Shown here: positions 33,728 to 47,057 of the stretch, piece by piece | How positions within the stretch are numbered: position 1 is the stretch's first letter | Layout of the letters: every line of letters begins with the position of its first letter | NCBI RefSeq assembly: GCF_014647655.1 | Contig: NZ_BMPP01000004.1 | Coordinates: forward strand, 186,001 to 250,000 | Reading direction: 5' to 3' | From: Deinococcus malanensis | GTDB lineage: Bacteria > Deinococcota > Deinococci > Deinococcales > Deinococcaceae | Length of the DNA stretch: 64,000 bases | The notes under the pieces: model-generated | The model's input: the letters and a program-made list of their open reading frames with translations, nothing else | Told to the model about the DNA's origin: nothing | Database searches by the model: none | Made by a program: the position numbers and the translations under genes

Positions 33728-34489
33728 ATGACCCAGACCCATGCAAACAGCGCCGCCGCACCCGCCACGACGGTGGAGATGGTGAATCTGAACGTCAAGA
33801 TTCTGCGCTTCAACCCCGAAACCGACAAGAAAGCCCACTGGGATACCTATCAGGTGCAGGCCCAGCCCAGCGACCGCGTATTGGACGTGCTGAATAACAT
33901 CAAGTGGTACCACGAGCCCAGCCTGATCTTCCGCCGTTCATGCGGGCACGGGATCTGCGGCTCGGACGCTATGCTCATCAGCGGCCGAAACCGGCTGGCC
34001 TGCAAGACGCTGGTGCGTGACGTGGCCAAGGACGGCGGCACCATCACCGTGGAGCCGATCCGTGGCCTGAAGGTCGAGCGCGACCTGCTGGTCGACATGG
34101 AGCCGTTCTTCGACTCCTACAAGGCCATCATGCCGTACTTCATCAACGAGTCGCCGGCCCCGGCCGGGGAACGTTACCAGAGCGAACTGGACGCAGAACG
34201 CATGGAGCACTCCAGCAACTGCATTCTGTGCGCGTGCTGCACGACCAGCTGCCCCATCTTCTGGGTCAACGGTGCTTACCTGGGCCCAGCTGCGATCGTT
34301 CAGGCGCACCGCTTCATTTTCGACAGCCGCGACGAGGCCACCCATCAGCGACTGAACATCATGAACCAGAACACCGGTGTGTGGCGCTGCCGCACGGCCT
34401 ACAACTGCACGGAAGCCTGCCCCCGTGACATTCCGATCACCACACTGATCGAGGAAGTCAAACGGGCCATCATGTTCCAGCAGTCCTGA
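33728..34489 (+). CDS. sdhB: Succinate dehydrogenase iron-sulfur subunit
   Basis: Iron-sulfur protein of complex II, 253 residues. The [2Fe-2S] ligands are in RRSCGHGICGSDAMLI and NRLAC, with Asp in the third ligand position as in E. coli SdhB. The [4Fe-4S] and [3Fe-4S] ligands are in NCILCACCTTSCP and YNCTEACP. An N-terminal tail of about 18 residues precedes the ferredoxin-like domain. The ATG follows CCCGAAAGGACGCTTC. It ends the sdhCDAB operon. Confidence 0.97.
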   Translation: MTQTHANSAAAPATTVEMVNLNVKILRFNPETDKKAHWDTYQVQAQPSDRVLDVLNNIKWYHEPSLIFRRSCGHGICGSDAMLISGRNRLACKTLVRDVAKDGGTITVEPIRGLKVERDLLVDMEPFFDSYKAIMPYFINESPAPAGERYQSELDAERMEHSSNCILCACCTTSCPIFWVNGAYLGPAAIVQAHRFIFDSRDEATHQRLNIMNQNTGVWRCRTAYNCTEACPRDIPITTLIEEVKRAIMFQQS

Positions 34490-34940
34490 GTTCTTCCGAA
34501 CTTTAGTTTCCGTGTCCCCGGTTGCCCCGCGCAGCTGGGGATCTGCTATTCGAGGATGATCCGCGTTGGATATGGATGGTGCCGAAGCCCCACCAACCCA
34601 GCGTGTTCGTATCCGGCACGGCGACCTGGATGAAGAGGTCCGGTTGCGAAGCCAGGCTCCAAGTCCACCTGCGTCCTTCAACCACCGCAGCCAGCAGCTG
34701 CAATTCACGCGTCTGTCTATGTGCGAGAACCAATGGACCTCGCACTTTTCAGACCCACGATTCTGTCAGAGACACACTTCTTCCCTATCCTGGTAGCCAG
34801 AAGCCAGACAGACCTATGAGCAAGGACAGCTCACGCGCGTGGTCTCGAGAATCATTTGGGCCATATCTGGCCTGTTTCGATCCAGGCCAGTGGGACCGGC
34901 TCCCTCTCTGCGGACCTGCCCCCTCCGGGAAGCGGTCAGA
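34490..34940. other. Gene-poor stretch downstream of sdhB
   Basis: About 450 bases with no convincing intact gene, no clear terminator and less regular codon structure on either strand. A minus-strand frame at 34503-34745 may be a gene remnant (see separate entry). The neighbouring split phosphatase suggests that this interval is decaying sequence. Confidence 0.4.
34503..34745 (-). pseudogene. Possible gene fragment, 80 codons
   Basis: The frame contains a stretch that looks like folded protein (LLAAVVEGRRWTWSLASQPD then TLGWWGFGTIHI) but begins and ends in unstructured sequence, with no ribosome site or promoter. I do not recognise a family. It could be the remnant of a longer gene or a chance frame. 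Confidence 0.25.
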
Positions 34941-35446
34941 CTACTTGTGCGATCCCCTGTCAAGCTGTTCGAATGTACCGACCATCTCCCCCTGTGTGGA
35001 AGACAAAACGTGGTCCCCACAAGTTCGCCGGACCATTTCTATGGCCGCATCGGAAGGCAGTCCGGCCTGCATGAGCAGGCGTGCAACCACCAACCCGGCA
35101 TGCCCCTGCCCGAGGCGGCTCACCGCGACCACCTGCCGGCCATCGAGCAAGGCGTCCATCAGTTATCGAGATAGGCCACAAAGCTTTCCTGGTCTTCGGG
35201 CCAGCCCAGCCATGGGAGTGCGAAGGACACCACTCCCAACCCCGCCTTCCCCGCATGGTCTGCAAGGTCGGTGGTGTCCGGAGCGTCCTCATCAAGCAAT
35301 AAAGCCACCAGGCCAGCGCCCTCCCGGGCCAGTGCCGCCCATTCCTGCGCTGTTTGTAGCCTGGTATCGGCGCACAGGCCCAGCTGTCCTGGCCATACTG
35401 CGGTGGGCAACCAGGCCACCAGACCTGAGTCGGTCCGGTGGGTCAC
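34941..35446 (-). pseudogene. Split, catalytically dead dual-specificity/tyrosine phosphatase-like gene
   Basis: Two consecutive frames together match a small cysteine phosphatase of the CDKN3-like group. The first (35446-35159, 95 codons) has the N-terminal fold, including WPGQLGLCADTRLQ, and stops at TGA. The second (35159-34941, 72 codons) begins at the overlapping ATG (TGATG) and holds the active-site region VVAVSRLGQGHAGLVVARLL. In active relatives this reads HCRGGLGR; here His is Val, the nucleophile Cys is Ser and the catalytic Arg is His. The first frame starts with GTG overlapping the hemB stop. Loss of both frame and active site argues for a pseudogene rather than a sequencing error. 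Confidence 0.6.
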
Positions 35447-36444
35447 GACTGCGCCTCACGGAGCCAGCGGGAAGCATCCATGGCGTGATAGGTGATGATC
35501 GCATCGGCACCTGCACGCCGCATGCTGGTCAGTGTTTCCAGCACGGTGCGCCGCTCGTCCATGAAGCCAAGCTGCGCCGCCGCTTTGACAAGAGCGTATT
35601 CGCCGCTGACGTTGTAGGCCACCACCGGCAGATCGAACTCGTCGCGCAGAAGTTTCAGGACATCCAGGTAAGCCAGGGCGGGCTTGACCATCAGGGTGTC
35701 AGCGCCCTGCTCGACATCCAGCCGGGCCTCACGGAGGGCTTCACGGTGCCCGCCGGCGGGGTCCATCTGGTAGGTACCGCGGTGACCCAAGCTGGGCGCG
35801 CTGCCGGCGGCGTCCCGGAACGGGCCGTAATAGGCGCTGGCATACTTCACGGCGTAGCTCATCACCGGAATATGAGTAAAGCCGGCCGCGTCCAGCGCAG
35901 AGCGGATCGCTGCCACCATGCCGTCCATCATGGCGCTGGGCGCAATGACATCGGCCCCGGCCTGCGCCTGTGACACCGCGGTGCGGGCCAGCAGTTCAAG
36001 GCTGGGATCGTTGTCCACGGTCCAGGCGTCGGCCCCGGTCTGGCCCGGAACCTCGCACAGGGGCCCGCAGTGCCCGTGGTCGGTGTACTCGCACAGGCAG
36101 GTATCAGCAATCACGGTTACCTGTGGCACCTGGGCCTTGATGGCCCGCGCCGCCTGCTGCACGACGCCTTCCTCGGCGTAGGCCTGGGTGCCCAGGGCAT
36201 CCTTATGATCTGGAATACCGAACAGGATGACACTGGGGATCCCCAGCGACAGCGCCAGGCGGGCCTGTTCAACAGCCCCCTGGACGCTGTGCCGGCTCAC
36301 CCCGGGCATGGTGGAAACAGGATGTTCGTCTTCGCGTTCGTGAACGAAGATCGGATGAATGAAATGCTCGGGACTGAGATGAACCTCGCGCGTCATGGCG
36401 CGCAGGGCAGGGGTTCGGCGCAGGCGGCGGGGACGGACTTGCAT
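35443..36444 (-). CDS. hemB: Delta-aminolevulinic acid dehydratase (porphobilinogen synthase)
   Basis: Second common step of tetrapyrrole synthesis, joining two aminolevulinates to porphobilinogen. The 333-residue product carries the zinc-site cysteines in [14 protein letters not shown], and both active-site lysines in [18 protein letters not shown] and [11 protein letters not shown]. The N-terminus has [23 protein letters not shown] lies six bases before the ATG on the minus strand (36451-36456), so the message is likely leaderless. It would be needed for heme of the adjacent succinate dehydrogenase. The dead phosphatase follows with overlap. Confidence 0.95.
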   Translation of the reverse strand: MQVRPRRLRRTPALRAMTREVHLSPEHFIHPIFVHEREDEHPVSTMPGVSRHSVQGAVEQARLALSLGIPSVILFGIPDHKDALGTQAYAEEGVVQQAARAIKAQVPQVTVIADTCLCEYTDHGHCGPLCEVPGQTGADAWTVDNDPSLELLARTAVSQAQAGADVIAPSAMMDGMVAAIRSALDAAGFTHIPVMSYAVKYASAYYGPFRDAAGSAPSLGHRGTYQMDPAGGHREALREARLDVEQGADTLMVKPALAYLDVLKLLRDEFDLPVVAYNVSGEYALVKAAAQLGFMDERRTVLETLTSMRRAGADAIITYHAMDASRWLREAQS

Positions 36445-36483
36445 TCGCCTACGCTAGCGCCACGGGGGCGGGACGAATGCAAC

Positions 36484-36504
36484 GCCGCCCCTCAGAGGGG
36501 CGGC
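36484..36504 (-). terminator. Hairpin directly after the roadblock gene cluster
   Basis: GCCGCCCC (36484-36491) pairs with GGGGCGGC (36497-36504), immediately beyond the stop codon of the last roadblock gene. The following minus-strand sequence is only weakly T-rich (GTTGCATT). Confidence 0.65.
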
Positions 36505-36505
36505 T

Positions 36506-36826
36506 TCAGGCGCTGCCGAGCAGACGGCGCACCGCGAAGCGCACACGGCCCAGGTTGGCCACGTCGTCGAAAGCGGCCAGCAGGACCTGATCGCCGTGGG
36601 GGGTCAGCAGCACCGGTCCGCCTTCGACGTCCAGCATCAGCTCGGTCCAGGTGGACGCGCCGGTCGCACTGCGCAGGCTGGCGATCACGGCGCGCCCGGA
36701 GGCCACCAGCACGCCCAGCTGCGCCGCGTGATCTGCGCCGATGCCGGCACTGGTCAGAACGTGCCCCTCGGCGTCCATCAGGGCGGCGTGCCGGATGCCA
36801 CGCACTTCCAGGAGCGGGCCGATCAT
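36506..36826 (-). CDS. Roadblock/LC7 domain protein (third of three)
   Basis: A 106-residue protein with a single roadblock/LC7 fold: an N-terminal helix (LLEVRGIRHAALMDAEG), central helix (DHAAQLGVLVASGRAVIASL) and strands (STWTELMLDVEGGPVLLTP, DQVLLAAFDD). Bacterial roadblock proteins such as MglB regulate small Ras-like GTPases, but no MglA-like GTPase is encoded next to it. It overlaps the preceding roadblock gene by four bases, so the three are co-translated. Each of the three is diverged, consistent with a hetero-oligomer. Confidence 0.8.
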   Translation of the reverse strand: MIGPLLEVRGIRHAALMDAEGHVLTSAGIGADHAAQLGVLVASGRAVIASLRSATGASTWTELMLDVEGGPVLLTPHGDQVLLAAFDDVANLGRVRFAVRRLLGSA

Positions 36827-37164
36827 ACGCGCTCCGTCCGGGGCAGGTCACGCAGGTCCAGAGCCAGCCGGGCCAGGGCCTGCTGGATGGAACGGGTATC
36901 GCTGCCACGCAGCATGACCGCCCCCACGGTGTAGTCACCACTGGTCACGGCCACCACTTCAATGCGCTCGGTCGTGAAGCCGATGCGCGTGACGTCACCG
37001 GCACCCAGGCGGCGGCTGGTGCGGTCCAGGCTGGCGCGCAGGGAGGCGAGTTCGGCGGCCAGGACATCGGCGCCTTCACCGTAGGCATCGAGCGGCAGGC
37101 CGTCGGGGCTGATCAGCGCACTGGCTACCACGCCGGGCAGGTTCCTCAGGGCGTCTATTTTCAC
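36823..37164 (-). CDS. Roadblock/LC7 domain protein (second of three)
   Basis: A 113-residue roadblock/LC7 protein beginning MKIDALRNLPGVVASALISP, the closest of the three to classical MglB-like sequences, with ADVLAAELASLRASLDRTSR as the long helix and RIEVVAVTSGDYTVGAVMLRG as the following strands. It overlaps neighbours on both sides by four bases (ATGA). Soluble and cytoplasmic; expected to dimerise through the central sheet. GTPase regulation or polarity control is inferred from the family. Confidence 0.82.
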   Translation of the reverse strand: MKIDALRNLPGVVASALISPDGLPLDAYGEGADVLAAELASLRASLDRTSRRLGAGDVTRIGFTTERIEVVAVTSGDYTVGAVMLRGSDTRSIQQALARLALDLRDLPRTERV

Positions 37165-37511
37165 AGGAGGCTCTCCAGGTTGCGGGCAGCCGAACGGCCA
37201 TACAGCCGCGCCTGACCCAGGTTGCTGCGGGCGTCGAGCGCCAGAAGCAGGAAAAACTGGGGGTTGATGGGGTGCAGGTATACGCTCAGGCGCTCGCCGC
37301 GCAGGTACAGCTCGCGGGTTTCACCGCCGTTGAGGGTCTGGGTGTAGGCCCCGGACGCCGAGCGCAACAGCCCGGCATGCTCGGCCACCAGCAGGTTGAG
37401 GTCATCGTTGGTGGAGGTGTGTCCTTCGACCAGCAGGCCGTCGAGTCCACCGATCGCGGCGGCCCAGGCGCCGTCCACATCGGCCACAAGTTGGGTAAGG
37501 TGTTGCAGCAT
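37161..37511 (-). CDS. Roadblock/LC7 domain protein (first of three)
   Basis: A 116-residue member with HLTQLVADVDGAWAAAIGGL and the strand region RELYLRGERLSVYLHPINPQ, ending in a helix SNLGQARLYGRSAARNLE. The start is ATG 37511; a TTG two codons earlier is the only other choice. A TATCAT box lies eight bases upstream on the minus strand. It opens the three-gene run and lies back-to-back with gyrA across 306 bases. Confidence 0.78.
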   Translation of the reverse strand: MLQHLTQLVADVDGAWAAAIGGLDGLLVEGHTSTNDDLNLLVAEHAGLLRSASGAYTQTLNGGETRELYLRGERLSVYLHPINPQFFLLLALDARSNLGQARLYGRSAARNLESLL

Positions 37512-37698
37512 CGCCAATCATGATATGTGCCTGAGACCGACCTATTTCTTACACATCGGGCGAGATTGTGCAGAAGTTTGCAAAGCACCCTGCCGCACCA
37601 CCCTGACTGGGGAGCTTTACCCCCGTCGCAAGCGCTCGATTTGCTGTATCTGGCGGCAATTTCGGTTAGAATAAAGGGGTTGAGGCACGCCCCCGGAA

Positions 37699-37728
37699 TT
37701 ACGCCCATAACATAATATGTGGTACACT
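37699..37728 (+). promoter_or_regulatory. gyrA promoter with radiation/desiccation response-like motif
   Basis: TTACGCCCATAACATAA at 37699-37715 agrees with the deinococcal RDRM pattern (TTAYGT-N5-ACATAA) in 11 of 12 arm positions, with the right 5-base spacer. It lies directly upstream of TACACT (37723-37728) and covers the -35 position, where the DdrO repressor would block transcription. gyrA is a known RDRM target in Deinococcus. A TTAGAAT element near 37667 may be a second -10. Transcription from TACACT gives a leader of about 80 bases. Confidence 0.72.
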
Positions 37729-37817
37729 GGGGCCACTTCCCGGCCTGAGTTTCAGGCTGGACTCATCCCCTTCTCGGCTGGGTCCCTGCGCCCACCGAGC
37801 CCACAGACTGGAGCACC

Positions 37818-40253
<2,436 letters not shown>

Positions 40254-40274
40254 GCCTCTGTCTGCAGTAGAGGA

Positions 40275-40303
40275 CCCGGCCAGTCCTGGCCGGGTTTTCT
40301 TTT
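40275..40303 (+). terminator. Terminator of gyrA
   Basis: CCCGGCCAG (40275-40283) pairs with CTGGCCGGG (40286-40294) and is followed by TTTTCTTTT. It lies 21 bases after the stop. Confidence 0.92.
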
Positions 40304-40455
40304 CATTGGAGCCATTCAACGTCGAACCTTAATGAAACAGAAGTGAGCCATCAGCTGGGCCTCAGGTCCGGAATTCGCTGTCCTGGCGGGCTCTTTCCAA
40401 CCTATGCTACTTAAAGCACTTTGTAAGGTAAATACTGATTAAAGAAACAAAACTG

Positions 40456-40484
40456 TTTACAAAAATGTGGCTCTGGGTTACACT
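40456..40484 (+). promoter_or_regulatory. Promoter of the CRP-family regulator
   Basis: TTTACA (40456-40461) and TACACT (40479-40484) are separated by exactly 17 bases, in an AT-rich patch unlike the surrounding sequence. The leader to the start codon is about 57 bases. Confidence 0.85.
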
Positions 40485-40547
40485 GTGTTCAACGTTGGGA
40501 ATGGTCCCGACGGTACCCCAAACTTCACCGCCCAGGAGGCGACCCAA

Positions 40548-41165
<618 letters not shown>

Positions 41166-41187
41166 TATCCAGCATCTCCCCTCTCTG

Positions 41188-41217
41188 CCGCCCGGCCCTG
41201 TGCCGGGCGGTTTGTCT
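41188..41217 (+). terminator. Terminator of the CRP-family regulator gene
   Basis: CCGCCCGGC (41188-41196) pairs with GCCGGGCGG (41202-41210) and is followed by TTTGTCTT. Confidence 0.9.
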
Positions 41218-41290
41218 TATGTGCGGGAGGAGTTCATTCTGAACGGACAAGAGCACGCCCCGCGCGCTGCGCACCGCTACACTCGGCACC

Positions 41291-42661
41291 ATGAGCGAGT
41301 CTGTCACTTCATCTTTCCATGACCAGCGTCCACTGCGGGTTGCCGTGATCGGCAGCGGCCCCAGCGGCATCTATGCGACCGAGGCCCTGCTCAAGCAGAC
41401 CGATGTGCCGGTGGAGGTGGACGTCTTTGACCGTCTGCCGACGCCCTATGGCCTGGTGCGCTACGGCGTGGCCCCTGACCACCTGACGATCAAGAGCGTT
41501 ACACGTGGTTTCGAGAAAACCCTCTCAGACCCGCGCGTCCGCTTCCTGGGTAATGTCGAATTTGGCACCGACCTGACGCATGAGGAAGCCCGGGCTCACT
41601 ATGACGCCCTGCTGTATACCGTGGGCGCCAGCAGCGACCGCCGGCTGGGAATTCCCGGCGAGGATCTGAACGGCAGCATGAGCGCCACAGAATTTGTCGC
41701 GTGGTACAACGGTCACCCCGATGCAGCAGCGCGCGAGATGGTCCTGCACGCCAGCGGGGTCGCCGTAGTGGGCGTGGGCAATGTGGCACTCGACGTGACC
41801 CGTATCCTGGCCAAGACATCTGCGGAACTGCATGAATCGGATATCGCCGCACACGCGCTGAGCGCCCTGGAGCAGAGTCCGGTCAGGGATGTCTGGATTC
41901 TTGGGCGCCGGGGTCCGGCCCAGGCCAGCTTCACCACCAAGGAACTGCGCGAGTTCGGAGAGTTGCACGAGGCCGAGCCCCTGGTGCACCTGGATGAGAT
42001 CGCGCTGACCGATACCGAGGAAGCGGCCATCACCGACAACACCAAGAAAAAGAACGTGGAGGTTCTGCGTGAGTTTGCTGCCCGGACGCCTGAAGGCAAA
42101 CCCAGGCGCGTGCATCTGCGCTTCCTGGTCTCGCCGGTGGAAATCCTGGACGACGGTCAGGGCAACGTGGCCGGCCTGAAAGTGGAACGCAACCGCCTGG
42201 ATGAACAGGGCAATGCAGTAGGCACCGGCGAATACGAGACCCTGCCGGTGCAGATGGTCCTGCGCAGCGTCGGCTACCGTGGGGTCGCGCTGCCGGGTGT
42301 GCCCTTCGACGACCGGCGTGGGGTCATTCCCAACGATGAAGGCCGGGTCGAAGGCCGCAGCGGTGAATACACCGCAGGCTGGATCAAGCGCGGGCCAAGC
42401 GGGGTCGTGGGGACCAACCGGAAGGACGCAACAGACACGGTGGCTCATCTGCTGGCTGACGCCAGGGCTGGCATTCTGGCTCCAGCCACGCAGGGCCGCG
42501 AGGACGTCGACGTGCTGCTGCGTGCCAAAGGGGTCGACGTGTATACCTTCTCGGACTGGCAGGCGCTGGATGCCCACGAACTGGCCAGGGGCCAGGCGCT
42601 GGGCCGCCCACGGGCCAAGGTCGTCCACCGACATGAAATGCTTACGCACCGCAATCGGTAA
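41291..42661 (+). CDS. Adrenodoxin reductase-like ferredoxin--NADP+ reductase
   Basis: A 456-residue FAD/NADP oxidoreductase of the FprA/adrenodoxin-reductase group. The FAD site is VAVIGSGPSGIYATEAL, followed by the group signature RLPTPYGLVRYGVAPDH; the NADP site is VAVVGVGNVALDVTRILAK and the C-terminal flavin segment GWIKRGPSGVVGTN. It moves electrons between NADPH and ferredoxin for Fe-S or lipid chemistry. TACACT at 41278-41283 is seven bases before the ATG and no ribosome site is present, so it is probably leaderless. A terminator follows, then a second reductase gene. Confidence 0.9.
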   Translation: MSESVTSSFHDQRPLRVAVIGSGPSGIYATEALLKQTDVPVEVDVFDRLPTPYGLVRYGVAPDHLTIKSVTRGFEKTLSDPRVRFLGNVEFGTDLTHEEARAHYDALLYTVGASSDRRLGIPGEDLNGSMSATEFVAWYNGHPDAAAREMVLHASGVAVVGVGNVALDVTRILAKTSAELHESDIAAHALSALEQSPVRDVWILGRRGPAQASFTTKELREFGELHEAEPLVHLDEIALTDTEEAAITDNTKKKNVEVLREFAARTPEGKPRRVHLRFLVSPVEILDDGQGNVAGLKVERNRLDEQGNAVGTGEYETLPVQMVLRSVGYRGVALPGVPFDDRRGVIPNDEGRVEGRSGEYTAGWIKRGPSGVVGTNRKDATDTVAHLLADARAGILAPATQGREDVDVLLRAKGVDVYTFSDWQALDAHELARGQALGRPRAKVVHRHEMLTHRNR

Positions 42662-42770
42662 GACAGGCGTCTCAATCGCTTGAAAGCCATTGCGCTGATC
42701 TGCGACATCCCGCGGACAGTTGCGCGTCATGACGTTACCAGTCAGTCATGCTGATGGGCTCTCTACTGCA

Positions 42771-42797
42771 GGCTGCCCGAATTCCGGGCAGCCTTTT
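42771..42797 (+). terminator. Terminator between the two reductase genes
   Basis: GGCTGCCCG (42771-42779) pairs with CGGGCAGCC (42785-42793), followed by TTTT. CATAAT, a possible -10 of the next gene, begins four bases later. Confidence 0.85.
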
Positions 42798-42814
42798 GCC
42801 ATAATCGCCGGCAC

Positions 42815-43786
42815 ATGAGCGGCGGGCATTCCGACATTCTGGTGGTGGGGGGTGGTCCGGCAGGACTACACGCAGCGTTTTACGCGGCGTGGCGAGGCCT
42901 TAGTGTGCAGGTCCTCGAGGCCCGCCCTGAACTGGGAGGCCAGCTCCAGGCGCTGTACCCCGACAAGGTGGTCTATGACGTCCCAGGCCATCCTGTTCGT
43001 CTGGCATCGGAGGTGGTTAACAGTCTCGTTGCCCAGCTGGCCGGGCTCGGGGTTTGCGTTCAGTTAGGTGCCACGGCCCGGCAGCTGACCGCTGAGGACG
43101 GCGGCTGGCGGATAGACACCGGAAGCGCCAGCTACACCGCACGCGCGGTCATCCTGGCTCCGGGCCTGGGAGCGCTCACGGCCCGCCCAGCGCGTGTTCT
43201 AGGGGCGGATCTGCATCCCGACGTGCGTACCGAGGTACCCGACGCGACCTCACTGTCAGGGCGGCAGGTGCTTGTCGTGGGAGGAGTTCCGCAGGCCACC
43301 CGCGCTGCCCTGGACCTGGTTGATGCCGGCGCAGCAGTGACGCTGACGCACCGGCGCGCCGGCTTCCGGGGCCATCCCGGACAACTGACCCGGCTGACCC
43401 TGTTGCAAGAAGCCGGACGCCTTGAAGTCCTGGCGCCGTGGGTTCTGGACACCCTGACTTCAGATGGCGCATTGCTGGTTCAGGGCGGTCTACACCGCCA
43501 CGTTCCGGCAGCCACGGTACTTATCCTGGGCGGCTACCTTCCGGACCTGGCGCCGGTCCAGACCTGGCCGCTGGACTGGCAGGGTGACTATGTGCCGGAC
43601 GGCACGGGTGGACAGACCATTCTTCCAGGGATCTTCGTGGCTGGCGACGTCACCACCTCGGGAGGCGACTTCAAGCTGATCTCGGTGGGTCTGGCTCAGG
43701 CTGCTATTGCAGCCAATCACGCGGTTCATTACGTCAAACCTGAGCTCAAGGTGCGCCCAGGCCACAGCAGTGAGAAACGCGCCTAA
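42815..43786 (+). CDS. Thioredoxin reductase-like flavoprotein (ferredoxin--NADP+ reductase type 2 group)
   Basis: A 323-residue flavoprotein. The FAD site ILVVGGGPAGLHAAFYAAWRG and the pattern GGQLQALYPDKVVYDVPG are typical of YumC-like ferredoxin-NADP reductases; the redox CxxC of thioredoxin reductase is absent. The second nucleotide-binding motif reads VVGGVPQATRAAL instead of the usual GGGDSA, so pyridine-nucleotide binding may be altered. The flavin C-terminal motif GIFVAGDVTTSGGDFKLI is intact. CATAAT at 42801-42806 is eight bases from the ATG. The stop overlaps the convergent acetyltransferase gene by four bases. Confidence 0.87.
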   Translation: MSGGHSDILVVGGGPAGLHAAFYAAWRGLSVQVLEARPELGGQLQALYPDKVVYDVPGHPVRLASEVVNSLVAQLAGLGVCVQLGATARQLTAEDGGWRIDTGSASYTARAVILAPGLGALTARPARVLGADLHPDVRTEVPDATSLSGRQVLVVGGVPQATRAALDLVDAGAAVTLTHRRAGFRGHPGQLTRLTLLQEAGRLEVLAPWVLDTLTSDGALLVQGGLHRHVPAATVLILGGYLPDLAPVQTWPLDWQGDYVPDGTGGQTILPGIFVAGDVTTSGGDFKLISVGLAQAAIAANHAVHYVKPELKVRPGHSSEKRA

Positions 43787-44592
43787 AGGCCAGGTTGATG
43801 GGGGCGAGGTTTGAGCCCCTGGGCGCGCACCAGCTTACGGACCTCCTGGCACCGGCAACTGGAGTAGGTACACAGCAGCGCCTCTGGGTCACGGCGAAGC
43901 AGCGCAACCGTCTGATCCACCAGATCGCGGACCCGGTACAGCCTCAGGGTCGCGCCGCCCACGACGACACTGCGCATGGCGAAGTGCAGGGAGGGCTGCA
44001 GGTTGTCGAAGTCGGCGGAGCAGTTGGGGAAGGCGGTGGGCAGGACGCCGCCGTCCATGGGGACATAGCGGGTCAGCAGCGGCATCCCGGCAACATGCTC
44101 GCCGTAATGAACCGTGGTATTGCTGCCGAAGTCCACCCCCATCAGCAGGGCATACCCGTCCAGGTCATACAGAGCACCGATGGGCTGGTAGGGGCTCGAC
44201 AGGGTCTGCGCCCCACAGATCCGCGCCGCCTCCTGTCCCAGTGCGATAAAGCTGAGGGTCGGGTGAAAGCTGCGCACGGCGTCGGCGCGCTCGACGAGTT
44301 CCTGCGGCACCCGGCCGATATCGCGGCTCACGCGGCTGTCACGCCGGTACCGCGCATGCACCGGCGACGTCGCATGGCGCAGCAGGGTGTTGTAGGTAAA
44401 AGCTGGGGCCACCACCGTCGCCGCGCGCCGCTCCAGCACCTCGATCACGGTGCGGGCCCCACCGTCAAGCTGCCCAAACGACTTGAGGCTGGCGTGCACA
44501 ATCAGGTGCTGGGTTCCGTCCAGTCCTAAGGCTCCCAGCCCGTCATCGAGCTGGGCCGGGGAAACGGCCGGTTTGCGCAGCAGGTTCAGCAC
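43783..44592 (-). CDS. Aminoglycoside N(3)-acetyltransferase family protein
   Basis: A 269-residue member of the AAC(3)/YokD acetyl-CoA-dependent family. Conserved points are LIVHASLKSFGQLDGGARTV, VAPAFTYN, RSFHPTLSFIALG and LLMGVDFGSNTTVHYGEHVA. Chromosomal members in environmental bacteria usually have unknown substrates, so resistance should not be assumed. The Cys-containing tail TYSSCRCQEVRKL is unusual. The start is GTG 44592: TACACT lies seven bases upstream on the minus strand, whereas the TTG at 44616 lies before that box. Leaderless expression is likely. Confidence 0.83.
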   Translation of the reverse strand: MLNLLRKPAVSPAQLDDGLGALGLDGTQHLIVHASLKSFGQLDGGARTVIEVLERRAATVVAPAFTYNTLLRHATSPVHARYRRDSRVSRDIGRVPQELVERADAVRSFHPTLSFIALGQEAARICGAQTLSSPYQPIGALYDLDGYALLMGVDFGSNTTVHYGEHVAGMPLLTRYVPMDGGVLPTAFPNCSADFDNLQPSLHFAMRSVVVGGATLRLYRVRDLVDQTVALLRRDPEALLCTYSSCRCQEVRKLVRAQGLKPRPHQPGL

Positions 44593-44613
44593 GGTTCCCA
44601 GTGTACCCCCGCG

Positions 44614-44642
44614 CAAATAAACACCGCCCCCGGAAGGGCGGT
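44614..44642 (-). terminator. Terminator of the type III glutamine synthetase gene
   Basis: ACCGCCC (44623-44629) pairs with GGGCGGT (44636-44642). On the minus strand the stem is followed by GTTTATTTG. It lies about 50 bases beyond the stop. Confidence 0.82.
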
Positions 44643-44689
44643 AAATGAAGCCATGTTGAATGTGCTGCTCCCGCGCCAGCCGGGAAGTC

Positions 44690-46852
<2,163 letters not shown>

Positions 46853-46926
46853 GGGGGCTCCCTGGTGGTGCGGTGAGGAAAAATCGGAACCGGCAAGAAA
46901 GTTCTGAAGCCGGCAGCTCGCGTAGA

Positions 46927-46956
46927 AGTATAGAAGCCTTCTTTATGCAGGGTCAA
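46927..46956 (-). promoter_or_regulatory. Promoter of glnN
   Basis: On the minus strand TTGACC (46951-46956) and TATACT (46927-46932) are separated by 18 bases. The leader to the ATG is about 68 bases. Confidence 0.85.
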
Positions 46957-47027
46957 TGAACCTGTTGGACAACCTGCACGATAGATGAGAGCTACCCCAG
47001 AAAGAGCATCGAAATTTTGCAGATCGT

Positions 47028-47057
47028 TCGACAAAACTTTGATAATTGGTCTACTCT
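47028..47057 (+). promoter_or_regulatory. Promoter of glnA
   Basis: TCGACA (47028-47033) and TACTCT (47052-47057) are 18 bases apart, within an AT-rich patch of the glnN-glnA gap. The leader would be about 140 bases. A second -10-like TACAAT at 47170-47175 lies nearer the gene without a clear -35. No nitrogen-regulator site could be identified by eye. Confidence 0.65.

Noticed and set aside
34522..35973. A 483-codon plus-strand frame over the gap after sdhB, the phosphatase remnant and hemB
   Set aside because: It is antisense to hemB and its product is low-complexity Pro/Ser/Arg-rich sequence without a fold.
43783..44592. Aminoglycoside resistance gene
   Set aside because: Family membership is clear, but chromosomal AAC(3)-like proteins in environmental bacteria often act on other substrates, so no resistance is claimed.
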